NCBI GenBank assembly: GCA_963759095.1
Contig: CAVWYF010000052.1
Span: 4,870 to 68,869, forward strand
Origin: Anderseniella sp963759095
Lineage (GTDB): Bacteria; Pseudomonadota; Alphaproteobacteria; Rhizobiales; Aestuariivirgaceae
Length of the DNA stretch: 64,000 nucleotides
Reading direction: 5' to 3'
Each line of letters starts with the position of its first letter. The first letter of the stretch is position 1. Position numbers and translations under genes: made by a program. Below the pieces are notes generated by a model. That model saw only the letters and a list, made by a program, of their open reading frames with translations. It ran no database searches and was not told the DNA's origin. Shown piece after piece: positions 42,630-50,576 of the stretch.

Positions 42630-44114
42630 ATGTTTTCAATCGCCACGTTGCGGCGCGAATGGTTGTCCAATCCGCGCGGCGATATTCTTGCCGGCATCGT
42701 TGTGGCCCTCGCCCTGATCCCGGAAGCAATCGGTTTTTCGATCATTGCCGGTGTCGACCCCAAGGTCGGCCTTTATGCGTCGTTTTCCATCGCTGTTATT
42801 GCGGCGCTAGTGGGGGGCCGGCCAGGCATGATCTCTGCCGCCACGGCTGCAATTGCAGTACTGGTGGTGCCGTTGATTCGCGATCATGGTGTCGAATACT
42901 TGTTTGCCGCTACCATTTTGATGGGCGTGCTGCAGGTGATTGCCGGGTTCTTGCGGCTTGATCTCCTGATGCAGTATGTCTCCACATCGGTGGTGACCGG
43001 CTTCGTCAATGCGTTGGCGATACTGATATTCATCGCCCAGTTGCCGCAGCTCATCAATGTGACCTGGGTGACCTATGCAATGGTGGCAGCAGGGCTTGCC
43101 ATCATTTACCTGCTGCCGCGGCTGACCAGGGTCGTGCCGTCGCCACTGGTGGCCATTGTGGCGCTGACCGTTGCCTCAATTTACGGCGGCCTTGGCGTCA
43201 ACACCGTGGGCGATATGGGTCAGCTGCCTTCCAGTATTCCCTATCTGTTGATCCCGGACGTGCCGTTAACGCTTGAGACACTTCGCATCATTTTCCCGTA
43301 TGCCCTGACCATGGCGATTGTCGGCCTGCTGGAATCCCTGATGACAGCCCATATTGTCGATGAGTTGACGGACACACCAAGCAACAAGCGCCGCGAGTGC
43401 AAGGGGCAGGGCATCGCCAATTTTGCCACCGGGTTCCTCGGCGGCATGGGCGGCTGCGCAATGATCGGCCAGTCGGTCATCAACGTGAAATCCGGGGGCA
43501 GCACCCGGTTGTCCACCTTTGTGGCGGGCAGTTTCCTGTTGTTTCTGATTGTTGTCCTGGGGCCATTGGTCAGCCAGATTCCGATGCCGTCGCTGGTCGC
43601 GGTCATGATCATGGTGTCGATCGGCACGTTCAGCTGGAAATCCATCAAAAATTTGAAAACCCACCCATGGCAGTCATCCGTGGTCATGGTGGCAACCGTC
43701 GTCGTCGTTGTGTGGACACATGACCTGGCACAAGGGGTGCTGGCAGGTGTTTTGCTGAGCGGGTTGTTCTTCGCCAGCAAGGTCAAAAGCCTTTTTACCG
43801 TCACCTCAAACCTGTCTGCCGACGGCGCCTGCCGCACATACCGGTTTTCCGGGCAGGTGTTCTTTGCCTCTACGGAACTGTTCACAGATGCCTTTGATTT
43901 CAAGGAAGTGCTGGACCGGGTGGTTATCGACATGTCAGATGCTCATTTCTGGGACATTTCTGCCATCGCCATTCTGGATCAGGCCGTCCTGAAGTTTCGC
44001 CGCGAGGGGACTTCGGTCGAGGTTGTCGGGATGAATGAGCCAAGCGCCAATATGGTCGGCCGATTTGCCACCCATGACGCGACCGGCGCAAAACAGCGGC
44101 CTGATGGTCACTGA
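42630..44114 (+). CDS. SulP-family inorganic anion transporter with STAS domain
   Basis: 494 residues, about 11 membrane segments, then a short STAS domain at residues ~415-485. SulP signatures: DILAGIVVALALIPEAIGFSIIAGVDPKVGLY, SAATAAIAVLV, and GGMGGCAMIGQSVINVKSGG in the middle. The STAS part has VVIDMSDAHFWDISAIAILD. Substrates of the family are sulfate, bicarbonate or others; sulfate is plausible since cysDNC is in the window, though not adjacent. A universal stress protein gene follows after 15 nt. Confidence 0.85.
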   Translation: MFSIATLRREWLSNPRGDILAGIVVALALIPEAIGFSIIAGVDPKVGLYASFSIAVIAALVGGRPGMISAATAAIAVLVVPLIRDHGVEYLFAATILMGVLQVIAGFLRLDLLMQYVSTSVVTGFVNALAILIFIAQLPQLINVTWVTYAMVAAGLAIIYLLPRLTRVVPSPLVAIVALTVASIYGGLGVNTVGDMGQLPSSIPYLLIPDVPLTLETLRIIFPYALTMAIVGLLESLMTAHIVDELTDTPSNKRRECKGQGIANFATGFLGGMGGCAMIGQSVINVKSGGSTRLSTFVAGSFLLFLIVVLGPLVSQIPMPSLVAVMIMVSIGTFSWKSIKNLKTHPWQSSVVMVATVVVVVWTHDLAQGVLAGVLLSGLFFASKVKSLFTVTSNLSADGACRTYRFSGQVFFASTELFTDAFDFKEVLDRVVIDMSDAHFWDISAIAILDQAVLKFRREGTSVEVVGMNEPSANMVGRFATHDATGAKQRPDGH

Positions 44115-44129
44115 TTGGAGACATCGATC

Positions 44130-44984
44130 ATGAAACGCATTCTCGCCTGTATTGATGCATCATCCTACGCTTCCAGCGTTTGCGAGCTGGCCGCGTGGGC
44201 AGCGACGCGTCTTTCGGCCAGTGTTGAACTTCTGCATGTTGTTCAGCGCAAGGACGCGGTCGCTGCGCGCAAGGATCTCAGCGGTGCCATCGGGCTTGGC
44301 GTCAAAAGCGAGTTGCTGGAGGAACTGACGCAGATCGATGAGGCTGAGGGCAAACTCGCCATCGGTGATGGCCGGGTGTTGCTGGCCCAGGCGGAAAAGC
44401 TGCTGGTTGCCGGTGGTGTTAGCGATGTAAGCCGGTTGCATCGTCATGGCAGTGTTGTTGATACCATCATCGAACGCGAAGCAGAAGCTGACCTGGTGGT
44501 CATCGGAAAGCGCGGCGCGACCAGCGAGTTCGACAGTGATCATATCGGGTCCAGAATTGAGCGGGTGGTGCGCGCAAGTGTCAAACCGGTGCTGATTGCG
44601 TCGCGAAAAATCCAGCCACCGGGCATTATCATTGTCGCGCTTGACGGCAGTTCCGCTGCCCTGAAAGCACTCGATTTCGTTATCGCATCGCCGTTGTTCA
44701 CCGGCATGCAACTGCACCTGGTGGCGGCCGGACCAAAAGGTACTGCCGACAAGTCCTGGTTTGTGAAGGCCTATTCGAAGGTCGTGGACCGGTCACCGTC
44801 CTGCATCATCCACATTGCCGACGGCCCGCCGCAAAAGGTGCTTGGAGATTACATGTCTACGCGGCGTGATGCCATCCTGGTCATGGGTGCCTATGGTCAT
44901 TCCGCGCTGCGAACCCTGATTTTCGGCAGTACCACGACAACCGTACTTCGCACCGTTCGCGCGCCTGTTCTGCTGGTTCGCTAA
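44130..44984 (+). CDS. Universal stress protein, tandem UspA domains
   Basis: 284 residues from the ATG at 44130 (GGAG upstream); a TTG at 44115 is in frame. Two UspA halves: residues ~1-150 (KRILACIDASSYASSVCELAAWAA ... LVVIGKRGATSEFDSDHIGSRIERVVRASVKPVLIA) and ~155-284 (IIIVALDGSSAALKALDF ... VMGAYGHSALRTLIFGSTTTTVLRTVRAPVLLV). The ATP-binding G-2x-G-9x-G(S/T) pattern is present in the second half. Co-transcribed with the SulP transporter, so it probably regulates transport or acts under the same stress. Confidence 0.85.
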   Translation: MKRILACIDASSYASSVCELAAWAATRLSASVELLHVVQRKDAVAARKDLSGAIGLGVKSELLEELTQIDEAEGKLAIGDGRVLLAQAEKLLVAGGVSDVSRLHRHGSVVDTIIEREAEADLVVIGKRGATSEFDSDHIGSRIERVVRASVKPVLIASRKIQPPGIIIVALDGSSAALKALDFVIASPLFTGMQLHLVAAGPKGTADKSWFVKAYSKVVDRSPSCIIHIADGPPQKVLGDYMSTRRDAILVMGAYGHSALRTLIFGSTTTTVLRTVRAPVLLVR

Positions 44985-45060
44985 CAGCCTGAAATGATGC
45001 TTGCTAAGGGCATCTGTAATTCAGCATTATCCCCGCAGTTGAAACAGGCGAGGCATTGGA

Positions 45061-46275
45061 ATGGCGCAGGCTCTAGAAACACCGGTTAAGTCCAGTTATG
45101 ACGTGGTGATTGTGGGTGGCGCCATGTATGGCTCATCGGTTTCCTGGTGGCTGGCCAACAATCCCGACTTTGACGGTTCGATTCTGGTCGTCGAACGCGA
45201 TCCCACCTATGAGTTCTGTTCCACCTCACATACCAATAGCTGTATTCGCCAGCAGTTCTCCAACGAGATCAATGTGCGCGTGTCGCAGTTCGGCGTCGAG
45301 TTCGTCAAGAATTTCCGCGATTACATGGGCAATGACCCGCGGGTACCGCAGCCTCTGATCCACAGCTACGGCTATATGTATATGGCGGACAATGAAGAGT
45401 TTGCGGGTATCCTCAGGGAAAACCAGGAAATCCAGGTTGCCTGCGGGGCCGGTACCAAACATATGACGCCGGACGAGATCGCGGCCGCTTACCCGTTCTA
45501 CAACCTTGACGGTATTGTCGGGGCAAACCATAACCTGGTCGATGAAGGCTATTTTGACGGGGCAACCCTGTTTGACTGGTGGAAGCGGTCAGCGCGTGAA
45601 AAGGGCGCCGAATATATAGCCAATGAAGTTGTTGCCATGACCAGGAATGCAGCCGGCACACGGGTCGAAAGCATTACCCTGAAATCCGGCGAAGTTATTG
45701 CCTGCGGCACTGTGGTCAACGCATCAGGCCCGCGCGCTGTGCTGACCTCGCGCATGGCAGGCATAGAAATTCCGGTTGAACCGCGCAAACGCTATACATT
45801 TATTTTCGCAGCGGAAAACCCGCTCGACAGGGATTTGCCCCTGACCATCGACCCGAGCGGGGTGCACATGCGGACCGACGGGCAGTTTTACCTGGCCGGA
45901 TGCCCGCCGGATGATGATCCTGCAGTGGATTATGATGATTTCGTTGAAGACCACACTATCTGGGAAGAAAAGGCGTGGCCTGCCATTGCCAACCGCATCC
46001 CGCAGTTTGAAGCCATCAAGCTGACCAATTCCTGGGCCGGGCATTATGCGTTCAACACGCTTGACCAGAACGCCATTCTCGGCCGCCATACACAGGTCGA
46101 AAACTTCATCTTCGTGAACGGATTTTCCGGCCACGGCTTCCAGCAGTCACCCGCCATGGGACGCGGGACATCGGAACTGATTACCTATGGCGAGTACAGG
46201 ACACTGGACCTGTCGCCGTTCAATTATGACCGAGTCGAGCGTAATGAGCCGTTTCTGGAGAAAGCAATCATATGA
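45061..46275 (+). CDS. FAD-dependent oxidoreductase of the DAO family (FOXRED1/sarcosine oxidase-like)
   Basis: 404 residues. FAD motif VVIVGGAMYGSSVSWWLA and ERDPTYEFCSTSHTNSCIRQQFS, the latter typical of FOXRED1-like DAO enzymes. Later GYMYMADNEEFAGIL, NASGPRAVLTSRMAGIEIPVEPRKRYTF, and FIFVNGFSGHGFQQSPAMGRGTSELI at the C-terminus. It should oxidise an N-methyl or secondary amino acid or similar amine. It overlaps the downstream aldolase by ATGA, so the two act together, for example on a hydroxylated amino acid. Substrate unknown. Confidence 0.8.
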   Translation: MAQALETPVKSSYDVVIVGGAMYGSSVSWWLANNPDFDGSILVVERDPTYEFCSTSHTNSCIRQQFSNEINVRVSQFGVEFVKNFRDYMGNDPRVPQPLIHSYGYMYMADNEEFAGILRENQEIQVACGAGTKHMTPDEIAAAYPFYNLDGIVGANHNLVDEGYFDGATLFDWWKRSAREKGAEYIANEVVAMTRNAAGTRVESITLKSGEVIACGTVVNASGPRAVLTSRMAGIEIPVEPRKRYTFIFAAENPLDRDLPLTIDPSGVHMRTDGQFYLAGCPPDDDPAVDYDDFVEDHTIWEEKAWPAIANRIPQFEAIKLTNSWAGHYAFNTLDQNAILGRHTQVENFIFVNGFSGHGFQQSPAMGRGTSELITYGEYRTLDLSPFNYDRVERNEPFLEKAII

Positions 46276-47045
46276 AAATGCGGACCAATACTTTCACGCA
46301 AGCCATTCGTGCAGGGAAAAAGCAGATCGGCCTGTGGGCCAGTTTGAGCAACAACTATTCCGCCGAAGTGCTGGCCACCGCCGGCTACGACTGGATGCTG
46401 CTGGACATGGAGCACTCACCCAATGAAGTTCCCCTCGTCATGGGGCAGTTGCAGGCACTTGCGGCCAGTTCCACGACGGCGATTGTGCGCCCGGACTGGA
46501 ATGACGCCGTCAAGGTCAAACGCCTGCTGGACATAGGCGCGCCGGGATTGCTGTTCCCGATGGTTCAATCCGTGGTCGAAGCTGAACAGGCGGTTGCGGC
46601 GACGCGCTATCCGCCACGCGGTATTCGCGGTGTCAGCGGTGCCACGCGGGCCAATTCGTTTGGCCGGGTGACCGATTACTTCGACCGGGTCGAAGATGAA
46701 ACCGCCGTGCTGGTGCAGCTTGAAACCAGACAAGCGATGGACCAGGCGGAAGAGATCGCCGCGGTTGACGGGATCACGGGTGTATTTTTCGGTCCCGCTG
46801 ACATCGGCGCTGACCTGGGCCATGTGGGACAACCCATGCATCCTGCCGTTTGGGAGCACGTCATGCCGGTGGCCAAGAAACTGATGGCGAAGGGCGTACC
46901 GGTCGGCACCCTGGTGTTTGACGCAAAGTTCGCTGCCCAGTTGCTCAATGACGGCTTCACATTCGTGGCCTGCGGATCAGACATTGCCCTGCTCACCAAG
47001 GGCGCTGCCAGCCTGCTGGCCGGGGTGAAGGACGGGCTTGAGTGA
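46272..47045 (+). CDS. HpcH/HpaI aldolase family protein
   Basis: 257 residues. Family motifs: GLWASLSNNYSAEVLATAGYDWMLLDMEHSPNE (catalytic His/metal region), RPDWNDAVKVKRLLDIGAPGLLFPMVQS, PPRGIRGVSGATRANSFG (Arg-containing loop), and FFGPADIGADLGH. It cleaves 4-hydroxy-2-keto acids to pyruvate and an aldehyde. Substrates for close relatives include 2-keto-3-deoxy-L-rhamnonate and 4-hydroxy-2-oxoheptanedioate. Co-translated with the FAD oxidoreductase. It could also serve the sugar-acid cluster at 7-13 kb. Confidence 0.85.
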   Translation: MKMRTNTFTQAIRAGKKQIGLWASLSNNYSAEVLATAGYDWMLLDMEHSPNEVPLVMGQLQALAASSTTAIVRPDWNDAVKVKRLLDIGAPGLLFPMVQSVVEAEQAVAATRYPPRGIRGVSGATRANSFGRVTDYFDRVEDETAVLVQLETRQAMDQAEEIAAVDGITGVFFGPADIGADLGHVGQPMHPAVWEHVMPVAKKLMAKGVPVGTLVFDAKFAAQLLNDGFTFVACGSDIALLTKGAASLLAGVKDGLE

Positions 47046-47078
47046 TTGCTGGCTACGACTGTAGCACCACCAATTTAT

Positions 47079-47147
47079 GTCATTCCCCGGCTTGACCGGG
47101 GGACCCAGTAACCACGGTGCCGACAATAGAAGGAAACAGGTCAAGCC
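47079..47147. repeat. Dispersed repeat, copy A (69 bp)
   Basis: Begins GTCATTCCCCGGCTTGACCG and ends with AATAGAAGGAAAC..GTCAAGCC. The front half contains a palindromic CCCCGGCTTGACCGGGGG core. It recurs nearly identically 446 bp downstream (copy C) and partly inverted (copy B). This is the widespread alphaproteobacterial intergenic repeat type. It encodes the C-terminal tail of the GIY-YIG protein on the other strand. Confidence 0.8.
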
Positions 47148-47415
47148 AATGAGGATTAGCTTCCTCAATCAATGCGATTTTCCACTTCCGATTCCAGTTC
47201 TTCAAACGCTTTTCTCTATTTATCGCGACGCTGATGTCGGTATGCGGCTCGTACCAAACAAGAGTGAAAACGCTATATTTTTTCGTGAACTTGGAAGCCT
47301 CGCCTAATCGGTGTTCACTCACTCGCCGCGCGAGATCATTTGTAACACCTATATACAAAGTGCCGCCCAGTTTGCTGGCAAGCATATAGACATAGTAGTT
47401 GTGATCTCTACTCAT
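47080..47415 (-). CDS. GIY-YIG domain protein
   Basis: 111 residues. GIY-YIG signature YYVYMLASKLGGTLYIGVTNDLARRVSEH (the GIY is VYM and the YIG is YIG), the catalytic Arg in NDLARR, and a later REKRLKNWNRKWKIALIEEANP, as in UPF0213/YhbQ-like proteins. A small nuclease-like protein of unknown target. It lies between copies of a dispersed repeat, and its last ~15 residues are translated from repeat sequence. Such genes often travel with these repeats. Confidence 0.75.
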   Translation of the reverse strand: MSRDHNYYVYMLASKLGGTLYIGVTNDLARRVSEHRLGEASKFTKKYSVFTLVWYEPHTDISVAINREKRLKNWNRKWKIALIEEANPHWLDLFPSIVGTVVTGSPGQAGE

Positions 47416-47433
47416 TCAGCAAATGTGGAGTTT

Positions 47434-47464
47434 ACTGGGTCCCCCGGTCAAGCCGTGGGATGAC
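47434..47464. repeat. Dispersed repeat, copy B (inverted, partial)
   Basis: Reads ACTGGGTCCCCCGGTCAAGCC then GTGGGATGAC, the reverse complement of the front of copies A and C with small changes. It lies 18 nt before the start codon side of the GIY-YIG gene, so that gene is enclosed by inverted copies A and B. Confidence 0.75.
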
Positions 47465-47524
47465 AAAATTTGAAAGAGCGACATGATTTGGAATGGAAAA
47501 TCTTGGCTCGGAGTATTCGTAGCA

Positions 47525-47593
47525 GTCATTCCCCGGCTTGACCGGGGGACCCAGTGAACACGAGCCCAGCAATAGAAGGAAACAAGTCAAGCC
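47525..47593. repeat. Dispersed repeat, copy C (69 bp, direct to copy A)
   Basis: The same 69-bp unit as copy A: the first 31 bp are identical and the tail AATAGAAGGAAACAAGTCAAGCC differs by one base. It is followed by GTGGGATGG, as in copy B read on its own strand. The 200 bases up to rpmF hold no further gene I can support. Confidence 0.75.
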
Positions 47594-47805
47594 GTGGGAT
47601 GGCCAAATCAGAACGGCATTTTGAACACCGTTCTTGAACTTAAAAACAGACTCCATCGTTCGATAAAACCGTGTTACGTAAATCAACTCTGGTGTTTTTG
47701 CCCTACTCGAGCTATAAGCCGCGCCATCCCGGTTTATCCGAACGTTTTTTCAGGCGGCTGCAGGGCAATTGACCTTTTTGCGGCCCCACATTTACGGAGT
47801 TTGTC

Positions 47806-47991
47806 ATGGCTGTTCCAAAGCGAAAAACCACGCGGTCAAAACGCGGCATGCGCCAGTCCGGTTACAAGATGGCGGAAGCCACCTATGTGGAAAACAAGCA
47901 GACCGGTGAATTGCACCGTCCGCACCACATCGACCTGAAGACCGGCATGTACAAGGGCCGCCAGATTCTCGATCCAAAGGGCGAATTCTGA
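47806..47991 (+). CDS. rpmF: 50S ribosomal protein L32
   Basis: 61 residues, MAVPKRKTTRSKRGMRQSG onward, typical alphaproteobacterial L32 with basic N-terminus and the HRPHHIDLKTGMYKGRQIL stretch. The four-Cys zinc site of some L32 proteins is absent, which is normal for this group. GGAG lies 7-8 nt upstream. Part of the large ribosomal subunit near the peptidyl transferase exit. A terminator hairpin follows. Confidence 0.97.
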   Translation: MAVPKRKTTRSKRGMRQSGYKMAEATYVENKQTGELHRPHHIDLKTGMYKGRQILDPKGEF

Positions 47992-48041
47992 TCTGAGTGG
48001 TCTTACCGTGCCTTGACCGGCGCGTTGTTCACACGAAAATC

Positions 48042-48073
48042 AGGGCTGGTGATGCAACCGCATCACTGGCCCT
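48042..48073 (+). terminator. Hairpin downstream of rpmF
   Basis: A 14-bp stem (arms AGGGCTGGTGATGC and GCATCACTGGCCCT, with two G-U pairs in RNA) around an AACC loop, 50 nt after the rpmF stop. The trailing TTAATCGTTT is only moderately T-rich, so termination may be partial. Confidence 0.55.
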
Positions 48074-48141
48074 TAATCGTTTGGCAGACCTGTGGTAGTT
48101 TTTGCCATATGTAAAACTGATTCACGGGGAACATCTTTCCA

Positions 48142-48552
48142 ATGCGATATCTCATGGCGTTTCCGATGCTTGCCCTGGTGCTTGTGGCCTACAATGTCAT
48201 GGCGTTTACCGATCCGGGCTGGTTGTGGGCCGAAGCGGCGCGCTTCAACATGATGTCGGGCGCTTCGTTATCGTTGCAGTGGGCTGATATGCTGATCATC
48301 ACAGCGCTGTTCCTGCTGTTCATCGAAGTGCTGAAAGCAGCCCGCGTCGGCAGCCTCACCATTATCGATCACATCATGTCGACTGCGGTGTTCATTGTGG
48401 CTCTGGTGGAGTTTCTGCTGGTGGAGAAGGCTGGAACGGCTCCGTTTGTGACACTGCTGGCTATTTCTCTCATTGATGTCATTGCTGGCTATTCCATTTC
48501 AATCCGCTCAGCGCGCCGTGATGTGGCCTTCACCGGTGGCGGGCCGGCATGA
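48142..48552 (+). CDS. Membrane protein, hypothetical
   Basis: 136 residues with four predicted membrane segments (YLMAFPMLALVLVAYNVMAF, WADMLIITALFLLFIEVL, DHIMSTAVFIVALVEFLLV, FVTLLAISLIDVIAGYSISI). Acidic and basic residues only in loops. Family not recognised. It overlaps the downstream DUF924 gene by 4 nt (ATGA). Confidence 0.65.
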   Translation: MRYLMAFPMLALVLVAYNVMAFTDPGWLWAEAARFNMMSGASLSLQWADMLIITALFLLFIEVLKAARVGSLTIIDHIMSTAVFIVALVEFLLVEKAGTAPFVTLLAISLIDVIAGYSISIRSARRDVAFTGGGPA

Positions 48553-49085
48553 CGCCGCGCGACGTCATAGATTTCTGGCTGGCACAACCTGAAAAAGCCT
48601 ATTTTGTTGCTGATACCGGGTTCGATGAACGCCTGCGGGAGAAGTTTGGTGCCGCACATGGCAAGGCTGTATCAGGCGAACTCGACAGTTGGGGCGAGAC
48701 CCGTGACGGAAGACTTGCTCTGATCCTGTTGCTCGATCAGATGAGCCGCAACTTGCATCGCGGCACGCTGGCCATGTTTTCTGCCGACCAGAAGGCTCTG
48801 GCACTTGCCACTGAGGCAATTGCCAAGGGTGATGATCGTGACTGCGACATCTCGGTAAAGCGCTGGTACTACATGCCGTTCATGCATTCTGAAGCGCTGG
48901 CGGACCAGGAAAGATGCGTCGAGTTGTGCCGGCAGCCGGGGCTGGAAAAAACGCTTCCATTCGCCATAACCCACCGCGATATCATAAAGCAGTTCGACCG
49001 TTTTCCGCATCGCAATGGCATGCTCGGACGCGATACAACCGATGAAGAACAGGCGTTTCTGGATGCAGGCGGGTTCTCCGGCTGA
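48549..49085 (+). CDS. DUF924 family protein
   Basis: 178 residues. Typical DUF924 landmarks: VIDFWLAQPEKAYFVAD at the start, LILLLDQMSRNLHRGTLAMFSADQKAL in the middle, YMPFMHSEALADQERCVEL and FPHRNGMLGRDTTDEEQAFLDAGG at the end. The family is helical, TPR-like, and of unknown function. It is co-translated with the membrane protein upstream. Confidence 0.85.
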   Translation: MTPRDVIDFWLAQPEKAYFVADTGFDERLREKFGAAHGKAVSGELDSWGETRDGRLALILLLDQMSRNLHRGTLAMFSADQKALALATEAIAKGDDRDCDISVKRWYYMPFMHSEALADQERCVELCRQPGLEKTLPFAITHRDIIKQFDRFPHRNGMLGRDTTDEEQAFLDAGGFSG

Positions 49086-49097
49086 AGCCATGCGGTG

Positions 49098-50012
49098 TTA
49101 TTCCAGGCTCATAAGGTAGGTGGCAATTGCCATGCGGTCTTCAGCAGGCAGTTTTGACATGTTTGTCTGCACGGCTGCCATGCCGCCGGACGACATCTTG
49201 TCATAGCCAAGCGTTTCACCAAACTCCAGCGCCGTGGCCAGATCCTTTGCGTCCTTGAAGCGTCCGCGTAATTTCAGATTTTGCAAGGACGGCACCTTAC
49301 CGTCACCTTCGGGATGGGGACCACCGGCCAGCCAACGCGACGTGTCGATGGCCATGGCCCAGTCGCGCGGGGTGTGGCACTCCGCACAATGGCCCGGACC
49401 CTGGACCAGATAGGCGCCCTTGTTCCAGATGTCGTCTTTCGAGGCATCCTTGACGAACTCGACCGGGTCAAAGCCTGCGGCAATCTTCCATATGCCCAGG
49501 CCCCGCCGCATTGCTGTTTCAACCGGCAGGCCAAGCGGTAACTCGGCAGGTCGGTTTTCCGCCTGTACCGGTTTCAACGTATCCATGTAGGCCTTGATGT
49601 CCAACACGTCTGCATCGCTCATCTTCGAGTACGAAGCGTACGGGAACGCCGGCAGGTAATGCCTGCCATCAGGAGAAATGCCGCGTTTTACCGCATTGAT
49701 GAACTGGATGTCGGTCCAGCCACCAATGCCGGTATTGCTGTCAGGCGTGATGTTGGGAGGATAAAAAGCCCCTGCGGGCGTTTTCAGCAACCGCCCGCCT
49801 GTCGGCAAGGACATGTCTGCCTGCTTGTTGTCCTTTGCAGGCAGGTGGCATGACAGGCAACCGGCTGCTGTGTACAGCCGTTTGCCGTTTTCGATATTAG
49901 CCGTATGGGGCTTGAGAACTGAAGCAGGAAGCGGATCGGGAGCCGCGATCACCCAACTGACTGCGGCGGCCAAGCCACCTGCCATGATACCTGTGGCCAA
50001 TATCCGTTTCAT
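49098..50012 (-). CDS. Diheme cytochrome c
   Basis: 304 residues with an N-terminal signal peptide (MAGGLAAAVSWVIAA). Two heme-binding sites CLSCH (about residue 53) and CAECH (about 213) define two cytochrome c domains. Axial Met candidates are in KMSDADVLDIKAYM and KMSSGGMAAV. This layout is like the diheme subunit of periplasmic dehydrogenases (fructose/alcohol/sorbitol type). It is preceded by a cytochrome c' gene 12 nt upstream. The catalytic partner is not in the window. Confidence 0.85.
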   Translation of the reverse strand: MKRILATGIMAGGLAAAVSWVIAAPDPLPASVLKPHTANIENGKRLYTAAGCLSCHLPAKDNKQADMSLPTGGRLLKTPAGAFYPPNITPDSNTGIGGWTDIQFINAVKRGISPDGRHYLPAFPYASYSKMSDADVLDIKAYMDTLKPVQAENRPAELPLGLPVETAMRRGLGIWKIAAGFDPVEFVKDASKDDIWNKGAYLVQGPGHCAECHTPRDWAMAIDTSRWLAGGPHPEGDGKVPSLQNLKLRGRFKDAKDLATALEFGETLGYDKMSSGGMAAVQTNMSKLPAEDRMAIATYLMSLE

Positions 50013-50024
50013 GCCGTTCAGCGA

Positions 50025-50480
50025 TTACTGTTTCGGGCGGCGATAGTCGGTATGACACGCCTTGCAGGCGGCACCGAGCGCGCCCATCGCAGCGCCGAAA
50101 TCGGCTTCCTCAGTTACCGAGGCCATCTGCATTGCGGCATCAACAGCCTTGTCGGCCTTGGCCTCGAAGTCAGCCTTGTTCTGCCAGATTTCAGCCTTTG
50201 CCCAGGTTTCCTTGTCACCTGTGGCGCTGCCGTCCGGGAAATGCGCCTTGGCTTCCTTTACGTTATCGGCCAGAGCGGTTGCATTGGTGTTCACGACGCC
50301 AGCGTCGAACGGTGCTTCCTTCTTGGCAATGGCGGCAAGTGCACCCATGGCTTTGCCGACGTTTTTCATGTTCGCCTGACGATCTTCGATTGGCCCGGCA
50401 AATGCGGCGCCTGTCACGCCAATGACGGCTATCAGGCCGATGACTGCAGTCCTGGATGATGAAACGAGCCTAGAGTACAT
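50025..50480 (-). CDS. Cytochrome c'
   Basis: 151 residues, signal peptide (TAVIGLIAVIGVTGAAFA), then four-helix-bundle helices with the single C-terminal heme site CKACHTDYR, the hallmark of class II cytochromes c'. The N-terminal RQANMKNVGKAMGAL contains the family's Arg-x-x-x-Met motif. It binds gases such as NO or O2 or carries electrons in the periplasm. It is in operon with the diheme cytochrome c. Confidence 0.85.
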   Translation of the reverse strand: MYSRLVSSSRTAVIGLIAVIGVTGAAFAGPIEDRQANMKNVGKAMGALAAIAKKEAPFDAGVVNTNATALADNVKEAKAHFPDGSATGDKETWAKAEIWQNKADFEAKADKAVDAAMQMASVTEEADFGAAMGALGAACKACHTDYRRPKQ

Positions 50481-50576
50481 AAGTAATCTCCTGAATTTCG
50501 GTCGGTTGTGCCATTGGCAAACGACAAGACTAGTACCAGTTTTCCCCGGTGTCAGGGATAATTGATGCCGAACACG

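Noticed and set aside
47432..47686. 84-codon minus-strand frame near the repeats.
   Set aside because: It is translated largely from the dispersed repeats and has no conserved fold.
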